Part shown: piece after piece, positions 46,479 to 54,763 of the stretch | Layout of the letters: each line of letters begins with the position of its first letter | How positions within the stretch are numbered: position 1 is the stretch's first letter | Assembly (NCBI GenBank): GCA_947169185.1 | Contig: CAMVOS010000008.1 | Location: 1 to 64,000, forward strand | DNA length: 64,000 bases | Direction: 5' to 3' | DNA from: an uncultured Prevotella sp. | GTDB taxonomy: Bacteria > Bacteroidota > Bacteroidia > Bacteroidales > Bacteroidaceae | Translations under genes and position numbers: made by a program | Notes under the pieces: model-generated | What the model was told of the DNA's origin: nothing | Seen by the model: only the letters and a program-made list of their open reading frames with translations | Database searches by the model: none

Positions 46479-48731
46479 TTATCTGATAAATAATAGTTCT
46501 CGATATTTCGGTAGCGTCCAGAGACCGTCCTCCACAATCATTTCCAGCTTGTCTATCTCCAGGCGGATATCCTCCATCTTCGGACAAACGGTGTCGTGAT
46601 ACTGGATGGCGCGTTGGTGGATGTTGGCTATCTGGTTGGCAATGCGACGTGCCTCGGTCAGCTCCTCAACCAGCTGTTCTATCTTCTCGGTGCGCTCGGC
46701 AATTTCCTCAATGAGTTTCATGTTACGACTGCTCAGTCGCTCGGCCTTGTCGGCTGAAAAGACGGCCTTCATGCCTTGCACGTTCTTGATGAGTTGCGAC
46801 TGGTAGTGTGTCGATACCGGGATGATGTGGTTCATGGCCAGGTCGCCCAGCACGCGGGCCTCAATCTGCACGGTCTTGACGTACATTTCCCACTTGACCT
46901 CGTTGCGGGCTTCCAGCTCCTTACGGTTCATCACCTTCGTGCTTTCGAACATTTTGACGCTTGTGGCGTCCAGATAGTGCTCGAAGATAATCGGACACGA
47001 CTTCTCGACGTCCAACCCGCGCTTGGCAGCCTCCTTGACCCATTCTTCCGAATAGCCATTGCCGTCGAAACGGATAGGCTTGCAGGCTTTGATGTCTTCG
47101 CGCAACACCTCGACAATGGCGTGGAACTTAGCGGTATGACCTGTGCCTGAAGCGTAGGCAGGGTTCTTCTCGAACTCGGCAATCTTTTGGTCTACACGCT
47201 CCTTGAACGATATCAAGGCTTCAGCCATTGCCGCATTCAGGGCTATCATGGCCGATGCACAGTTGACGCTCGAACCGGGTGCACGGAACTCGAAGCGGTT
47301 ACCCGTGAAGGCAAAGGGCGAGGTGCGGTTGCGGTCGGTATTGTCGATGATGAGGTCGGGAATCTGCGGAATGTCAATCTGCATGCCTTTCTTGCCCTTC
47401 AGCGTGAAGAGTTCAGTGGCTTCCGACTCCTCAATCTTGTCCAGCAGTTCGGTCAGCTGGGTGCCAAGGAACGAGGAAATGATGGCTGGTGGAGCCTCAT
47501 TGCCGCCCAGGCGGTGGGCATTGGTGGCACTCATAATCGAGGCTTTCAGCAGTCCGTTATGCTTGTAGACAGCCATCAGCGTCTCGACGATGAAGGTGAC
47601 GAAGCGCAGCGTCTCGTTGGCTGTGGCTTCAGGGTTCGAGGCGTCAATCTTGCCTGGGGCATGCAACAGCACGCCATTATCAGCAGACAGACTCCAGTTG
47701 TTATGCTTACCTGAGCCGTTGATGCCGTCGAAGGGCTTTTCGTGCAACAACACGCGGAAACCGTGGTTGCGGGCCACCTTCTTCATCAGCGACATCAAGA
47801 GCATGTTATGGTCGACAGCCAAGTTGCACTCCTCGAAGATGGGTGCCAACTCGAACTGGTTGGGAGCCACCTCGTTATGGCGTGTCTTGCATGGAATGGC
47901 CAACTCCAGGGCCTGAATCTCGAGGTCCTTCATGAAGGCCTGCACGCGGTCGGGAATGGTGCCGAAGTAGTGGTCGTCCATCTGCTGGTTCTTAGCACTC
48001 TCGTGGCCCATCAGCGTGCGGCCGGTCATCAGCAGGTCGGGACGTGCCGAGTAGAGCCCTTCGTCCACGAGAAAGTACTCCTGCTCCCAACCCAGATTGA
48101 CCTGCACCTTGGTGACGTCGTTATAAAAATACTGGCAAACATCCTTGGCAGCCTTGCCCACGGCATGCAGCGCACGCAGCAGGGGAGCCTTGTAGTCCAG
48201 CGCCTCGCCGGTATAGGCTATAAATATGGTGGGAATACACAGCGTGTCGTCAATGATGAACACCGGGCTGGTGGGGTCCCAGGCCGAGTAGCCGCGGGCC
48301 TCGAAGGTGTTGCGGATACCACCGTTGGGGAACGATGAGGCGTCAGGCTCCTGCTGCACGAGCAGTTTTCCGCTGAACTTCTCAATCATGCCGCCCTTGC
48401 CGTCGTGCTCTACGAAGGCGTCGTGCTTCTCGGCAGTACCTTCGGTCAGCGGCTGGAACCAGTGGGTATAGTGCGTGACGCCCATTTCCAGGGCCCATTG
48501 CTTCATGCCGTCAGCCACAGCGTCGGCAATCGAACGGTCCAGCGAGGCACCGTTGTCCATCACGTCAATCATCTTGTCGTAGATGTCCTTTGGCAGGTAT
48601 TTATACATCTTCTTGCGGTCGAAAACGTATTTGCCAAAGAACTCTGCGGGGCGCTCTTTTGGAACATTTACCTCTATTGGACGTTTCTTAAATGCTTCCT
48701 CTACTACCTGAAATCTTAAATTGTTTGCCAT
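46479..48731 (-). CDS. glnN: Glutamine synthetase type III
   Basis: AEFFGKYVFDRKKMYKYLPKD; EKPFDGINGSGKHNNWSLS; NRTSPFAFTGNRFEFRAPGSS; start MANNLRFQ at 48731. Confidence 0.95.
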   Translation of the reverse strand: MANNLRFQVVEEAFKKRPIEVNVPKERPAEFFGKYVFDRKKMYKYLPKDIYDKMIDVMDNGASLDRSIADAVADGMKQWALEMGVTHYTHWFQPLTEGTAEKHDAFVEHDGKGGMIEKFSGKLLVQQEPDASSFPNGGIRNTFEARGYSAWDPTSPVFIIDDTLCIPTIFIAYTGEALDYKAPLLRALHAVGKAAKDVCQYFYNDVTKVQVNLGWEQEYFLVDEGLYSARPDLLMTGRTLMGHESAKNQQMDDHYFGTIPDRVQAFMKDLEIQALELAIPCKTRHNEVAPNQFELAPIFEECNLAVDHNMLLMSLMKKVARNHGFRVLLHEKPFDGINGSGKHNNWSLSADNGVLLHAPGKIDASNPEATANETLRFVTFIVETLMAVYKHNGLLKASIMSATNAHRLGGNEAPPAIISSFLGTQLTELLDKIEESEATELFTLKGKKGMQIDIPQIPDLIIDNTDRNRTSPFAFTGNRFEFRAPGSSVNCASAMIALNAAMAEALISFKERVDQKIAEFEKNPAYASGTGHTAKFHAIVEVLREDIKACKPIRFDGNGYSEEWVKEAAKRGLDVEKSCPIIFEHYLDATSVKMFESTKVMNRKELEARNEVKWEMYVKTVQIEARVLGDLAMNHIIPVSTHYQSQLIKNVQGMKAVFSADKAERLSSRNMKLIEEIAERTEKIEQLVEELTEARRIANQIANIHQRAIQYHDTVCPKMEDIRLEIDKLEMIVEDGLWTLPKYRELLFIR

Positions 48732-48736
48732 GATGT

Positions 48737-49591
48737 TTAGTCGTTGTATCGTTTTGTGATGTCGTTGTAATTCTCTATTCTGCGGTCTCTTAGGAACGGC
48801 CACCAGCGGCGCACCTGCTCAGAGCGCTGCATGTCGACCTCGACGAGCGCTACTGCCTCTTGGTCAATGGGTGCCTCGTACAGCAATTCGCCTTGCGGAC
48901 CGGCCACAAATGATGTGCCCCAAAACGGCACGCCATCTTCCTCGCCCACGCGGTTGACTGTTATGACGGGCAGTCCGTTCGCTACGGCATGTCCGCGCTG
49001 TACCGTTTGCCACGCCATGCGCTGGCGTTCCTGTTCCTCGCGTGTATCGTTGGGGTCGTAACCGATGGCGGTAGGATATATCAGCAGCTCCGCACCAGCC
49101 AGCGCCATCAGTCGGGCGGCTTCAGGATACCATTGATCCCAGCACACCAGCACGCCCAGCTTGCCTAACGATGTCTCGATGGGTTGGAATCCCAGGTCGC
49201 CAGGCGTGAAGTAGAACTTCTCGTAGTATCCCGGGTCGTCGGGGATGTGCATCTTGCGATATTTGCCGGCAATGGTGCCGTCCTTCTCCAGCACGACCGC
49301 CGTGTTATGGTAGAGTCCTGTAGCGCGACGTTCGAACAGCGACGTGACAATGACCACTTGCAACTCTTTGGCGATGTCGCCAAAGAACTTGGTCGACGGA
49401 CCAGGAATGGTCTCTGCCAAGTCGAAGAGGTTCACATCCTCTTGCTTGCAGAAGTACAACGAGTTGTGCAATTCCTGCAACACAATGAGTTCTGCACCCT
49501 CTTTGGCCAGCTGGCGAATCTTGGTCGCCAAGTGGAGCATGTTGGTTTTCACGTCCTCGCCGTTATGCTGTTGTATGATACCTATCTTCAT
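48737..49591 (-). CDS. aguB: N-carbamoylputrescine amidase-like carbon-nitrogen hydrolase
   Basis: MKIGIIQQHNGEDVKTN...LIVLQELHNSLYFCKQE; KYRKMHIPDDPGYYEKFYF; VLVCWDQWYPEAAR. Confidence 0.92.
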   Translation of the reverse strand: MKIGIIQQHNGEDVKTNMLHLATKIRQLAKEGAELIVLQELHNSLYFCKQEDVNLFDLAETIPGPSTKFFGDIAKELQVVIVTSLFERRATGLYHNTAVVLEKDGTIAGKYRKMHIPDDPGYYEKFYFTPGDLGFQPIETSLGKLGVLVCWDQWYPEAARLMALAGAELLIYPTAIGYDPNDTREEQERQRMAWQTVQRGHAVANGLPVITVNRVGEEDGVPFWGTSFVAGPQGELLYEAPIDQEAVALVEVDMQRSEQVRRWWPFLRDRRIENYNDITKRYND

Positions 49592-49612
49592 AATTGGGTA
49601 TAATTCAGGGTG

Positions 49613-49644
49613 CAAAGGTACGAATAAGTGAGTAAAAAGCCAAA
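49613..49644 (-). promoter_or_regulatory. Promoter of aguB
   Basis: Minus strand TTTG-N20-TACCTTTG. Confidence 0.65.
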
Positions 49645-49741
49645 TAAATTTGGACTTTTTCGAACGTGAGTACCTTCTTCGTTAACGAAAAAGGTACGAA
49701 TAAGTGTGAACTTTACAAAGTAAAATGGCAAAAATCTTTGG

Positions 49742-51025
49742 CTATTTATTCAATTTTGCCAAATAGTATGCCCTGACATCCGCCCATTTATAGTACGGCC
49801 ATGAGGCTGTCTCGATGGGCATGTGGGCCTCGCGCTCGTTAAACAGCACCTTGACCAGCGTGTCGCCCTCCTTGCCCTTTTTCGGACGGTAGAATATGAA
49901 CTGCACATTGCAGGCCGTTGGAATCAGATAGTACGAGCGGAACGTCTCGTCCAGCTTGTTGAGGTCGCTGACCGATGTGGCCGATCCGTCCAGGTCGAGC
50001 ATACAGAGCAGGGGCAGCACCACCGTGTCGTGACCGAATCGCAGCGATACCTGCTTCTGGGTCACCGTGTCGGCCGTCTCGATGATGTTTCGTAGCAGAT
50101 ATTTCTGATTCCAGGGCAGACGGCCGCCCGTTTGTGGGGCATTGCTGTACATCAAGTACCAGTAGAGGTTGTTGCTAATCCACAGGCTGTGCAGCTCCTC
50201 GGGGGTAAACAGTTCCAGCAACCAGGCGTCGCCATCGTGGCTCTGCATGTTCAGGGCGATGTCGGCTATCTTGCCCATCAGCGGACCCGTCGTCACGTTC
50301 AGGTACACCCAATGCTGGTCGTTGAACAAGGTCTGCATCAGGCGTTCGGGGTGACGGACACTATCGCTGATGGCCGACTGCCGTTGCATGGCGCGCATGA
50401 TGTCCCTCGATGGCATGGCGCGTGGTGCCGAGTGGTTCATGTAGTGCATATCGGCCTTGCTGGCGTCGTTGTAGATGCGAGCCGAGGGGTTGGCGGCCTG
50501 CAACTCTTCGCATTCGGCCATCATCGAGATAATGGCGCGGATGGACGTCGTGGATATCGAGTGAATGGGCAGGTTGGGCGTCTTGAAGATTTCGGGGAAG
50601 TTCTGAGCCATGCGCTTGGCGATGCCGTGATGCTGGCGCTGGCCAACGGCGGTCAGGTCGCCCAGACGGTCCTTTGTGGTCTTCTGTATCGAGTCAAGCT
50701 TCGCCAGCACCTGCTCACCCAGAGGTGTCAGCTTGCCGGCATCCTTGGCCTTTTTCAGCGTCTCGACGGGCATGCCGTAGTCGCTCTCTTCCAGCATGTA
50801 GCGGGCACCGTGGCGTCCATAGTGCGACAGATAGTAAGGCTCGTAACCCTTTGGCGCAGGGGTCAGCGTGGTGCGAGGCAGACGGTCGTAGTCCGTCATG
50901 TTGCCGGCAGCTAAGAATTTGTCGGCAGCAATCTCTTCGAGTGCCGTCTTACCGGAAAAACGTTGTACTTGTGCCGAAGCGGCCACAGAGCATGCCAATA
51001 ACAGGCCAATGAAAATCTTCTTCAT
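49742..51025 (-). CDS. Histidine-type (acid) phosphatase, exported
   Basis: YYLSHYGRHGARYMLEES (RHG motif) and C-terminal SLRFGHDTVVLPLL (HD motif); signal peptide. Confidence 0.85.
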   Translation of the reverse strand: MKKIFIGLLLACSVAASAQVQRFSGKTALEEIAADKFLAAGNMTDYDRLPRTTLTPAPKGYEPYYLSHYGRHGARYMLEESDYGMPVETLKKAKDAGKLTPLGEQVLAKLDSIQKTTKDRLGDLTAVGQRQHHGIAKRMAQNFPEIFKTPNLPIHSISTTSIRAIISMMAECEELQAANPSARIYNDASKADMHYMNHSAPRAMPSRDIMRAMQRQSAISDSVRHPERLMQTLFNDQHWVYLNVTTGPLMGKIADIALNMQSHDGDAWLLELFTPEELHSLWISNNLYWYLMYSNAPQTGGRLPWNQKYLLRNIIETADTVTQKQVSLRFGHDTVVLPLLCMLDLDGSATSVSDLNKLDETFRSYYLIPTACNVQFIFYRPKKGKEGDTLVKVLFNEREAHMPIETASWPYYKWADVRAYYLAKLNK

Positions 51026-51130
51026 AGTTGATAGTAAAAGTTGTTGTTAAGTTGAATTGCTTATTATTGCCTACAAAGGTACAACAAAAAATCGAGCCAA
51101 CATCATGTTAGCCGACTTTTTTTCATAAAA

Positions 51131-51167
51131 ATTACCGCCAGTAATATCGAATTTTACTGACGGTAAT
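51131..51167. terminator. Strong hairpin overlapping the 3' end of the 51154-51486 ORF
   Basis: ATTACCGcCAGTAA-tatcgaatt-TTACTGaCGGTAAT, T-rich on the minus-strand exit side. Confidence 0.55.
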
Positions 51168-51486
51168 CTGAGGGTTTAATGTCACAAAAGACTGCAACGC
51201 CACACTCTCGAAGAGAGAAACGTCCCGCTGTGACACTCAATTGCCCCTTGTTATCGCCCGAATCAGCGCACAAAAGGCTTATCTGACCGCATGGTTCGAG
51301 CCATTGGCCGCTTGGATACTGGAACTCTGCACCCGATATTTTTGCCCCTAAAGGAGCGTAAAGCATGGGGTGTTCGGGCTGAAACATGTCTTTACTCGTT
51401 TGCGAGAGCAGCAATTTCTGGGTCTCTAAGCCCTTACCGAGAGTAGGCATCTCGGGGGGCGTCGGTCTTGTAATGTCGTAAATCAT
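51154..51486 (-). CDS. Hypothetical protein (orphan, probably island remnant)
   Basis: 110-aa ORF MIYDITRPTPPEMPTLGKGLETQKLLLSQTSKDMFQPEHPMLYAPLGAKISGAEFQ...; no family recognised. Confidence 0.5.
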   Translation of the reverse strand: MIYDITRPTPPEMPTLGKGLETQKLLLSQTSKDMFQPEHPMLYAPLGAKISGAEFQYPSGQWLEPCGQISLLCADSGDNKGQLSVTAGRFSLRECGVAVFCDIKPSDYRQ

Positions 51487-51538
51487 AATGTGTTACGTGC
51501 TTTTTAGTGAAATAATAATTTTGATTAATTCCTGTGCT

Positions 51539-51698
51539 ATTTCAGTTTTTCAGTTAGGTTTTTGAGGGGTATGCATTTCCGAATTCTTTATATATAATAT
51601 ATATAACTTATTAATTATTAATTATTAATTAGTTATAAATACCAATAAGTAGACTTGACGAATAAATACCCCCTTATTTCTAACTGAAAAACTGAAAT
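51539..51698. repeat. Inverted repeat flanking an AT-rich block
   Basis: ATTTCAGTTTTTCAGTTAG (51539-51557) / CTAACTGAAAAACTGAAAT (51680-51698), inner GGGGTAT (51566-72) / ATACCCC (51666-72); centre tatatataatatatata and (ATTAATT)3. Confidence 0.85.
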
Positions 51699-51747
51699 AA
51701 CTGAAATACTCCTCACTCTTCTATCAGGCCCTCCAACGCCCACAGCC

Positions 51748-51962
51748 TTATTCTTGTACGGAGAAAGTGAAAAAGGTGTTGGGGTAGGGCTCGTTCTTCA
51801 GCGTGAAGTGCCACCACTCGGTGCTGACGGGTTTGAAGCCGTGGCGGAGCATGACTCTGCCAGCATAACAAAGTTGCTATTCGTGCCCCGTCGGGCACTG
51901 GCTATTGATGTTCCCATCATGACGAGCAGGAATCCTGCTAAAAGACTTTTGCTTATCTTCAT
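51748..51962 (-). pseudogene. Degraded M15D (VanX-like) D-Ala-D-Ala dipeptidase
   Basis: Minus strand: signal-peptide-like MKISKSLLAGFLLVMMGTSIASARRGTNSNFVML, then in another frame the C-terminal signature MLRHGFKPVSTEWWHFTLKNEPYPNTFFTFSVQE*; the intervening catalytic body is missing. Confidence 0.75.
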
Positions 51963-51972
51963 TTTTTATATT

Positions 51973-52938
51973 TTAATAGTATTGCATGGTGCAGCAATGC
52001 AGCGAACCGTGCTGGCGGATGACGGCGCGACAGTCGATGCCAACGATTTCGCGGTCGGGGAAGGCTAGTCCGATGGTCTGCATGGCCTCTGCGTCCAGGT
52101 CGGGCTGATTGTAAGTCGGCACCAGGACGGCCCCGTTCACGACCAGATAGTTGGCGTAGGTAGCCGGCAGACGGTCATCGCCATCGAAGATGGGGCGGGG
52201 CAGTGGCAGCTTCAGCAGACGGTAGGGGCGGCCATCAAGCGTTCGCAGCTCATGCAGTTCCTGTTCCATGAGCGCCAGGTCGGGATGGTCGTCGTCGCCA
52301 TCGGTATATAATAAGGTGTCGTCGGGGCAGATGCGCACCAAGGTGTCGATGTGTCCGTCGGTATCGTCGCCAATGAGCGAGCCGTGCTGTAGCCAGACGA
52401 TGCGTTCGGCACCCAGCCACAGCTTCAGCCGGTCTTCTATCTGCTGCTTTGTCAGGGGCTGATTACGATGAGGAGCCATCAGACAACATTCCGTAGTGAA
52501 GATGGTGCCCTTGCCGTCGCTCTCTATTGAACCGCCTTCTAGCACGAAGTCCAAATGGTCTTCGTACTGGCCTCTGACCAGTCCTTGGTCGTAGAGTTGC
52601 TTGTTGATAGCATTGTCTAAAGCCGCCTCAAACTTCTCGCCCCAGCCGTTGAAGCAGAAGTCAAGGAGGTGGAGGGCTGAGTCCTCTTCCACCGTGATGA
52701 AGCCATGGTCGCGGGCCCAAGTATCGTTAGAAGTAAGAGGTAAGAGGTAAGAGGTAAGAGGTGAGAGAACGGATTGTAGGGCTTTTGGCGCAACAATCAA
52801 TAAATCTTCGCGCTTTTGGATCTCACGCGCCATCTCTTTGTAGACAGCCGTAATCTCGGGCAGTATCGGTGCCCAATCTGTATTCTCGTACGGCCACGTC
52901 AGCTGAACACAGCTCTGGTGCTCCCACTCGGCGGGCAT
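51973..52938 (-). CDS. aguA: Agmatine deiminase / peptidyl-arginine deiminase family (in-frame heptamer insertion)
   Basis: MPAEWEHQSCVQLTWPYENTDW; NDTWARDHGFITV; LEGGSIESDGKGTI; GDDTDGHIDTLVR. Start set at 52938 because the -7 box ends at 52965. Confidence 0.9.
   Translation of the reverse strand: MPAEWEHQSCVQLTWPYENTDWAPILPEITAVYKEMAREIQKREDLLIVAPKALQSVLSPLTSYLLPLTSNDTWARDHGFITVEEDSALHLLDFCFNGWGEKFEAALDNAINKQLYDQGLVRGQYEDHLDFVLEGGSIESDGKGTIFTTECCLMAPHRNQPLTKQQIEDRLKLWLGAERIVWLQHGSLIGDDTDGHIDTLVRICPDDTLLYTDGDDDHPDLALMEQELHELRTLDGRPYRLLKLPLPRPIFDGDDRLPATYANYLVVNGAVLVPTYNQPDLDAEAMQTIGLAFPDREIVGIDCRAVIRQHGSLHCCTMQYY
52730..52768. repeat. Heptamer tandem repeat inside aguA
   Basis: gaagtaa gaggtaa gaggtaa gaggtaa gaggtga; encodes LSPLTSYLLPLTS on the minus strand. 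Confidence 0.9.
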
Positions 52939-52964
52939 GCGTCTATTTCGTTCTTTCATGCCTG

Positions 52965-52996
52965 CAAAGGTAGTGTAAATGGAGCAAAAAGCCAAA
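52965..52996 (-). promoter_or_regulatory. Promoter of aguA
   Basis: Minus strand TTTG-N20-TACCTTTG with the same upstream TTATTTGGCTTTTT as aguB. Confidence 0.65.
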
Positions 52997-53022
52997 TAAT
53001 TATTCTTAAAATGTGAAAAAGA

Positions 53023-53048
53023 AAGCCTGACATGAAGATGTCAGGCTT
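53023..53048. terminator. Terminator hairpin
   Basis: AAGCCTGACA-tgaaga-TGTCAGGCTT. Confidence 0.75.
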
Positions 53049-53060
53049 ACTTGAATATGA

Positions 53061-54725
53061 TTAGATGATGGGAATATCCGACATGTCGTCAAGGGGCAGA
53101 TTGAAGAAGAATGACGAGGTGCTCCATGCGCGGGGCGTAGCCTCGTTGATGAGCAGCCAGCGGCTCCATCCCACCAGCTTGTCGAAGGTCGTCAGCAGGT
53201 AGGTATCAGCAAAGGTGCTGCCCCATGTGTCCTTCTTCTCCAACTCAAAGTGGGCGAGGCTGCCGTCGCCGCTGTCATCGCCGCTACCACCCACGTATTT
53301 GTATTTCTCCCTGGTGCCGTCGGTGTAATAAACATCTGCTTTATCCAGGCCTATGGCCTTGCCGTATTCATCTTCAATGTAACTGTATAGTACATAGTTG
53401 CCCTTCACGGCAAGCATTACGCTGTAGTCCACCTGATAGTTGTGGTTGGTCAGGTATTTGGCATAGCGCTGATGGGCAATACAGCCGTTGAATGCCGTCT
53501 TGACGCGATTGTAGAGGTCTTGGTCGAAGACTTCGGGCAGTACTGTGAAGATGCTCTTCATGTATTTTGCCATATCGTATAAAGGCTCACTGTTATATAT
53601 CTTCACGGCATTGTTGGTGCACTCGTCGATGGCAGCGCGCTGCTCTGGCGTGCCATTCTGATAGGTATCCACCAAGCGGTCAGTAAACTCCTTCAGTACA
53701 GGAGCCAAGTCGTCAAGATTCTTGGTCTCAGTCAGAGTCAGGTCATAGTATGCGGGATTTTCTGGATACTGGGGATTGTAGAATGCTGCATCCCAGCTGT
53801 CCACTGTGGCGTCGACGAAGTTGGAGAGTGCCGTCTTGGTATCCTTACCCTCAGCAAAATTGTCGACAAGGCTTCCAAAGGCACCACCGTCACCCCACAT
53901 GATGTAGGTGGAGCTGGCAATATAGTCGGTCACGTCCTTGACATCATACATGAACTCCAGGTTGTTCATCAGACAGAGGTAGAGTACAATGCCATCCACG
54001 CGTACATCGGCACTCCTGACACCCCGAGCGAAACTCTTGGCCGAGAAACACTTGTCTTGTCCATTGACCTGATAACCGTCATCGAAAATCAGTCCGCGGC
54101 GCTGTGGACTGCTGGCTGCTTCAGCCGTATCATCACAGGGCAGATAGCCGCCACCGTGGTCGGCCAGCATGAGGATGTACTTTTTGGCGGGATAGGTCTT
54201 GGTAGCCCAGTTGATGAAGTTGGTCAGCGAGTCGGGGCAGGTGCAGTCGGCATTCGGCTGGCCGTAAGGCTCCATCTCATTGAATTGCTTGTACAGGGGC
54301 TTCTTGGCGTCAAGGGCGAAGCGATAGCTGGCACCGGCCTGAGGATGGCATAGGTAGAAGTAATTGACCGCATCATATTTTTCTAACTTCTCATCGCTTA
54401 CATTCTTAACCTCATAATCTGCCCATTCGACGATAGTATCATAGCTGTAGTATTCATAAACAGTCGGTTTGTACGATGCTTTGTACTGGGCCACGACGTT
54501 TACACGGTCGAAGTTCTTGGCTTGTGCCTGGTAGAAAGTGCGGAAATTCTGTAGGATAGCCGCGTCTACATTGTTGCCACCACAACCATACCAAAGGATG
54601 GTGGCCTCGGCCAGGTCATCCTGTACAGGATTCGGTGTGGGGTTGTCGTCAACTGAGCACGATGTCAGCACCGTCGTTGTCATCATCAGCGTTATGGCCG
54701 CTGTAGCCAATAATAATTTTCGCAT
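53061..54725 (-). CDS. Clostripain-related (C11) cysteine peptidase, lipoprotein
   Basis: Lipobox VLTSC; ILMLADHGGGYLP; ILWYGCGGNNVD. Confidence 0.88.
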   Translation of the reverse strand: MRKLLLATAAITLMMTTTVLTSCSVDDNPTPNPVQDDLAEATILWYGCGGNNVDAAILQNFRTFYQAQAKNFDRVNVVAQYKASYKPTVYEYYSYDTIVEWADYEVKNVSDEKLEKYDAVNYFYLCHPQAGASYRFALDAKKPLYKQFNEMEPYGQPNADCTCPDSLTNFINWATKTYPAKKYILMLADHGGGYLPCDDTAEAASSPQRRGLIFDDGYQVNGQDKCFSAKSFARGVRSADVRVDGIVLYLCLMNNLEFMYDVKDVTDYIASSTYIMWGDGGAFGSLVDNFAEGKDTKTALSNFVDATVDSWDAAFYNPQYPENPAYYDLTLTETKNLDDLAPVLKEFTDRLVDTYQNGTPEQRAAIDECTNNAVKIYNSEPLYDMAKYMKSIFTVLPEVFDQDLYNRVKTAFNGCIAHQRYAKYLTNHNYQVDYSVMLAVKGNYVLYSYIEDEYGKAIGLDKADVYYTDGTREKYKYVGGSGDDSGDGSLAHFELEKKDTWGSTFADTYLLTTFDKLVGWSRWLLINEATPRAWSTSSFFFNLPLDDMSDIPII

Positions 54726-54763
54726 ATTTCAGTATTTTTCTGGATGTGTTTGTTATTGTGAAA

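Noticed and set aside
50132-50914. 260-aa plus-strand ORF
   Set aside because: Antisense to the histidine phosphatase gene.
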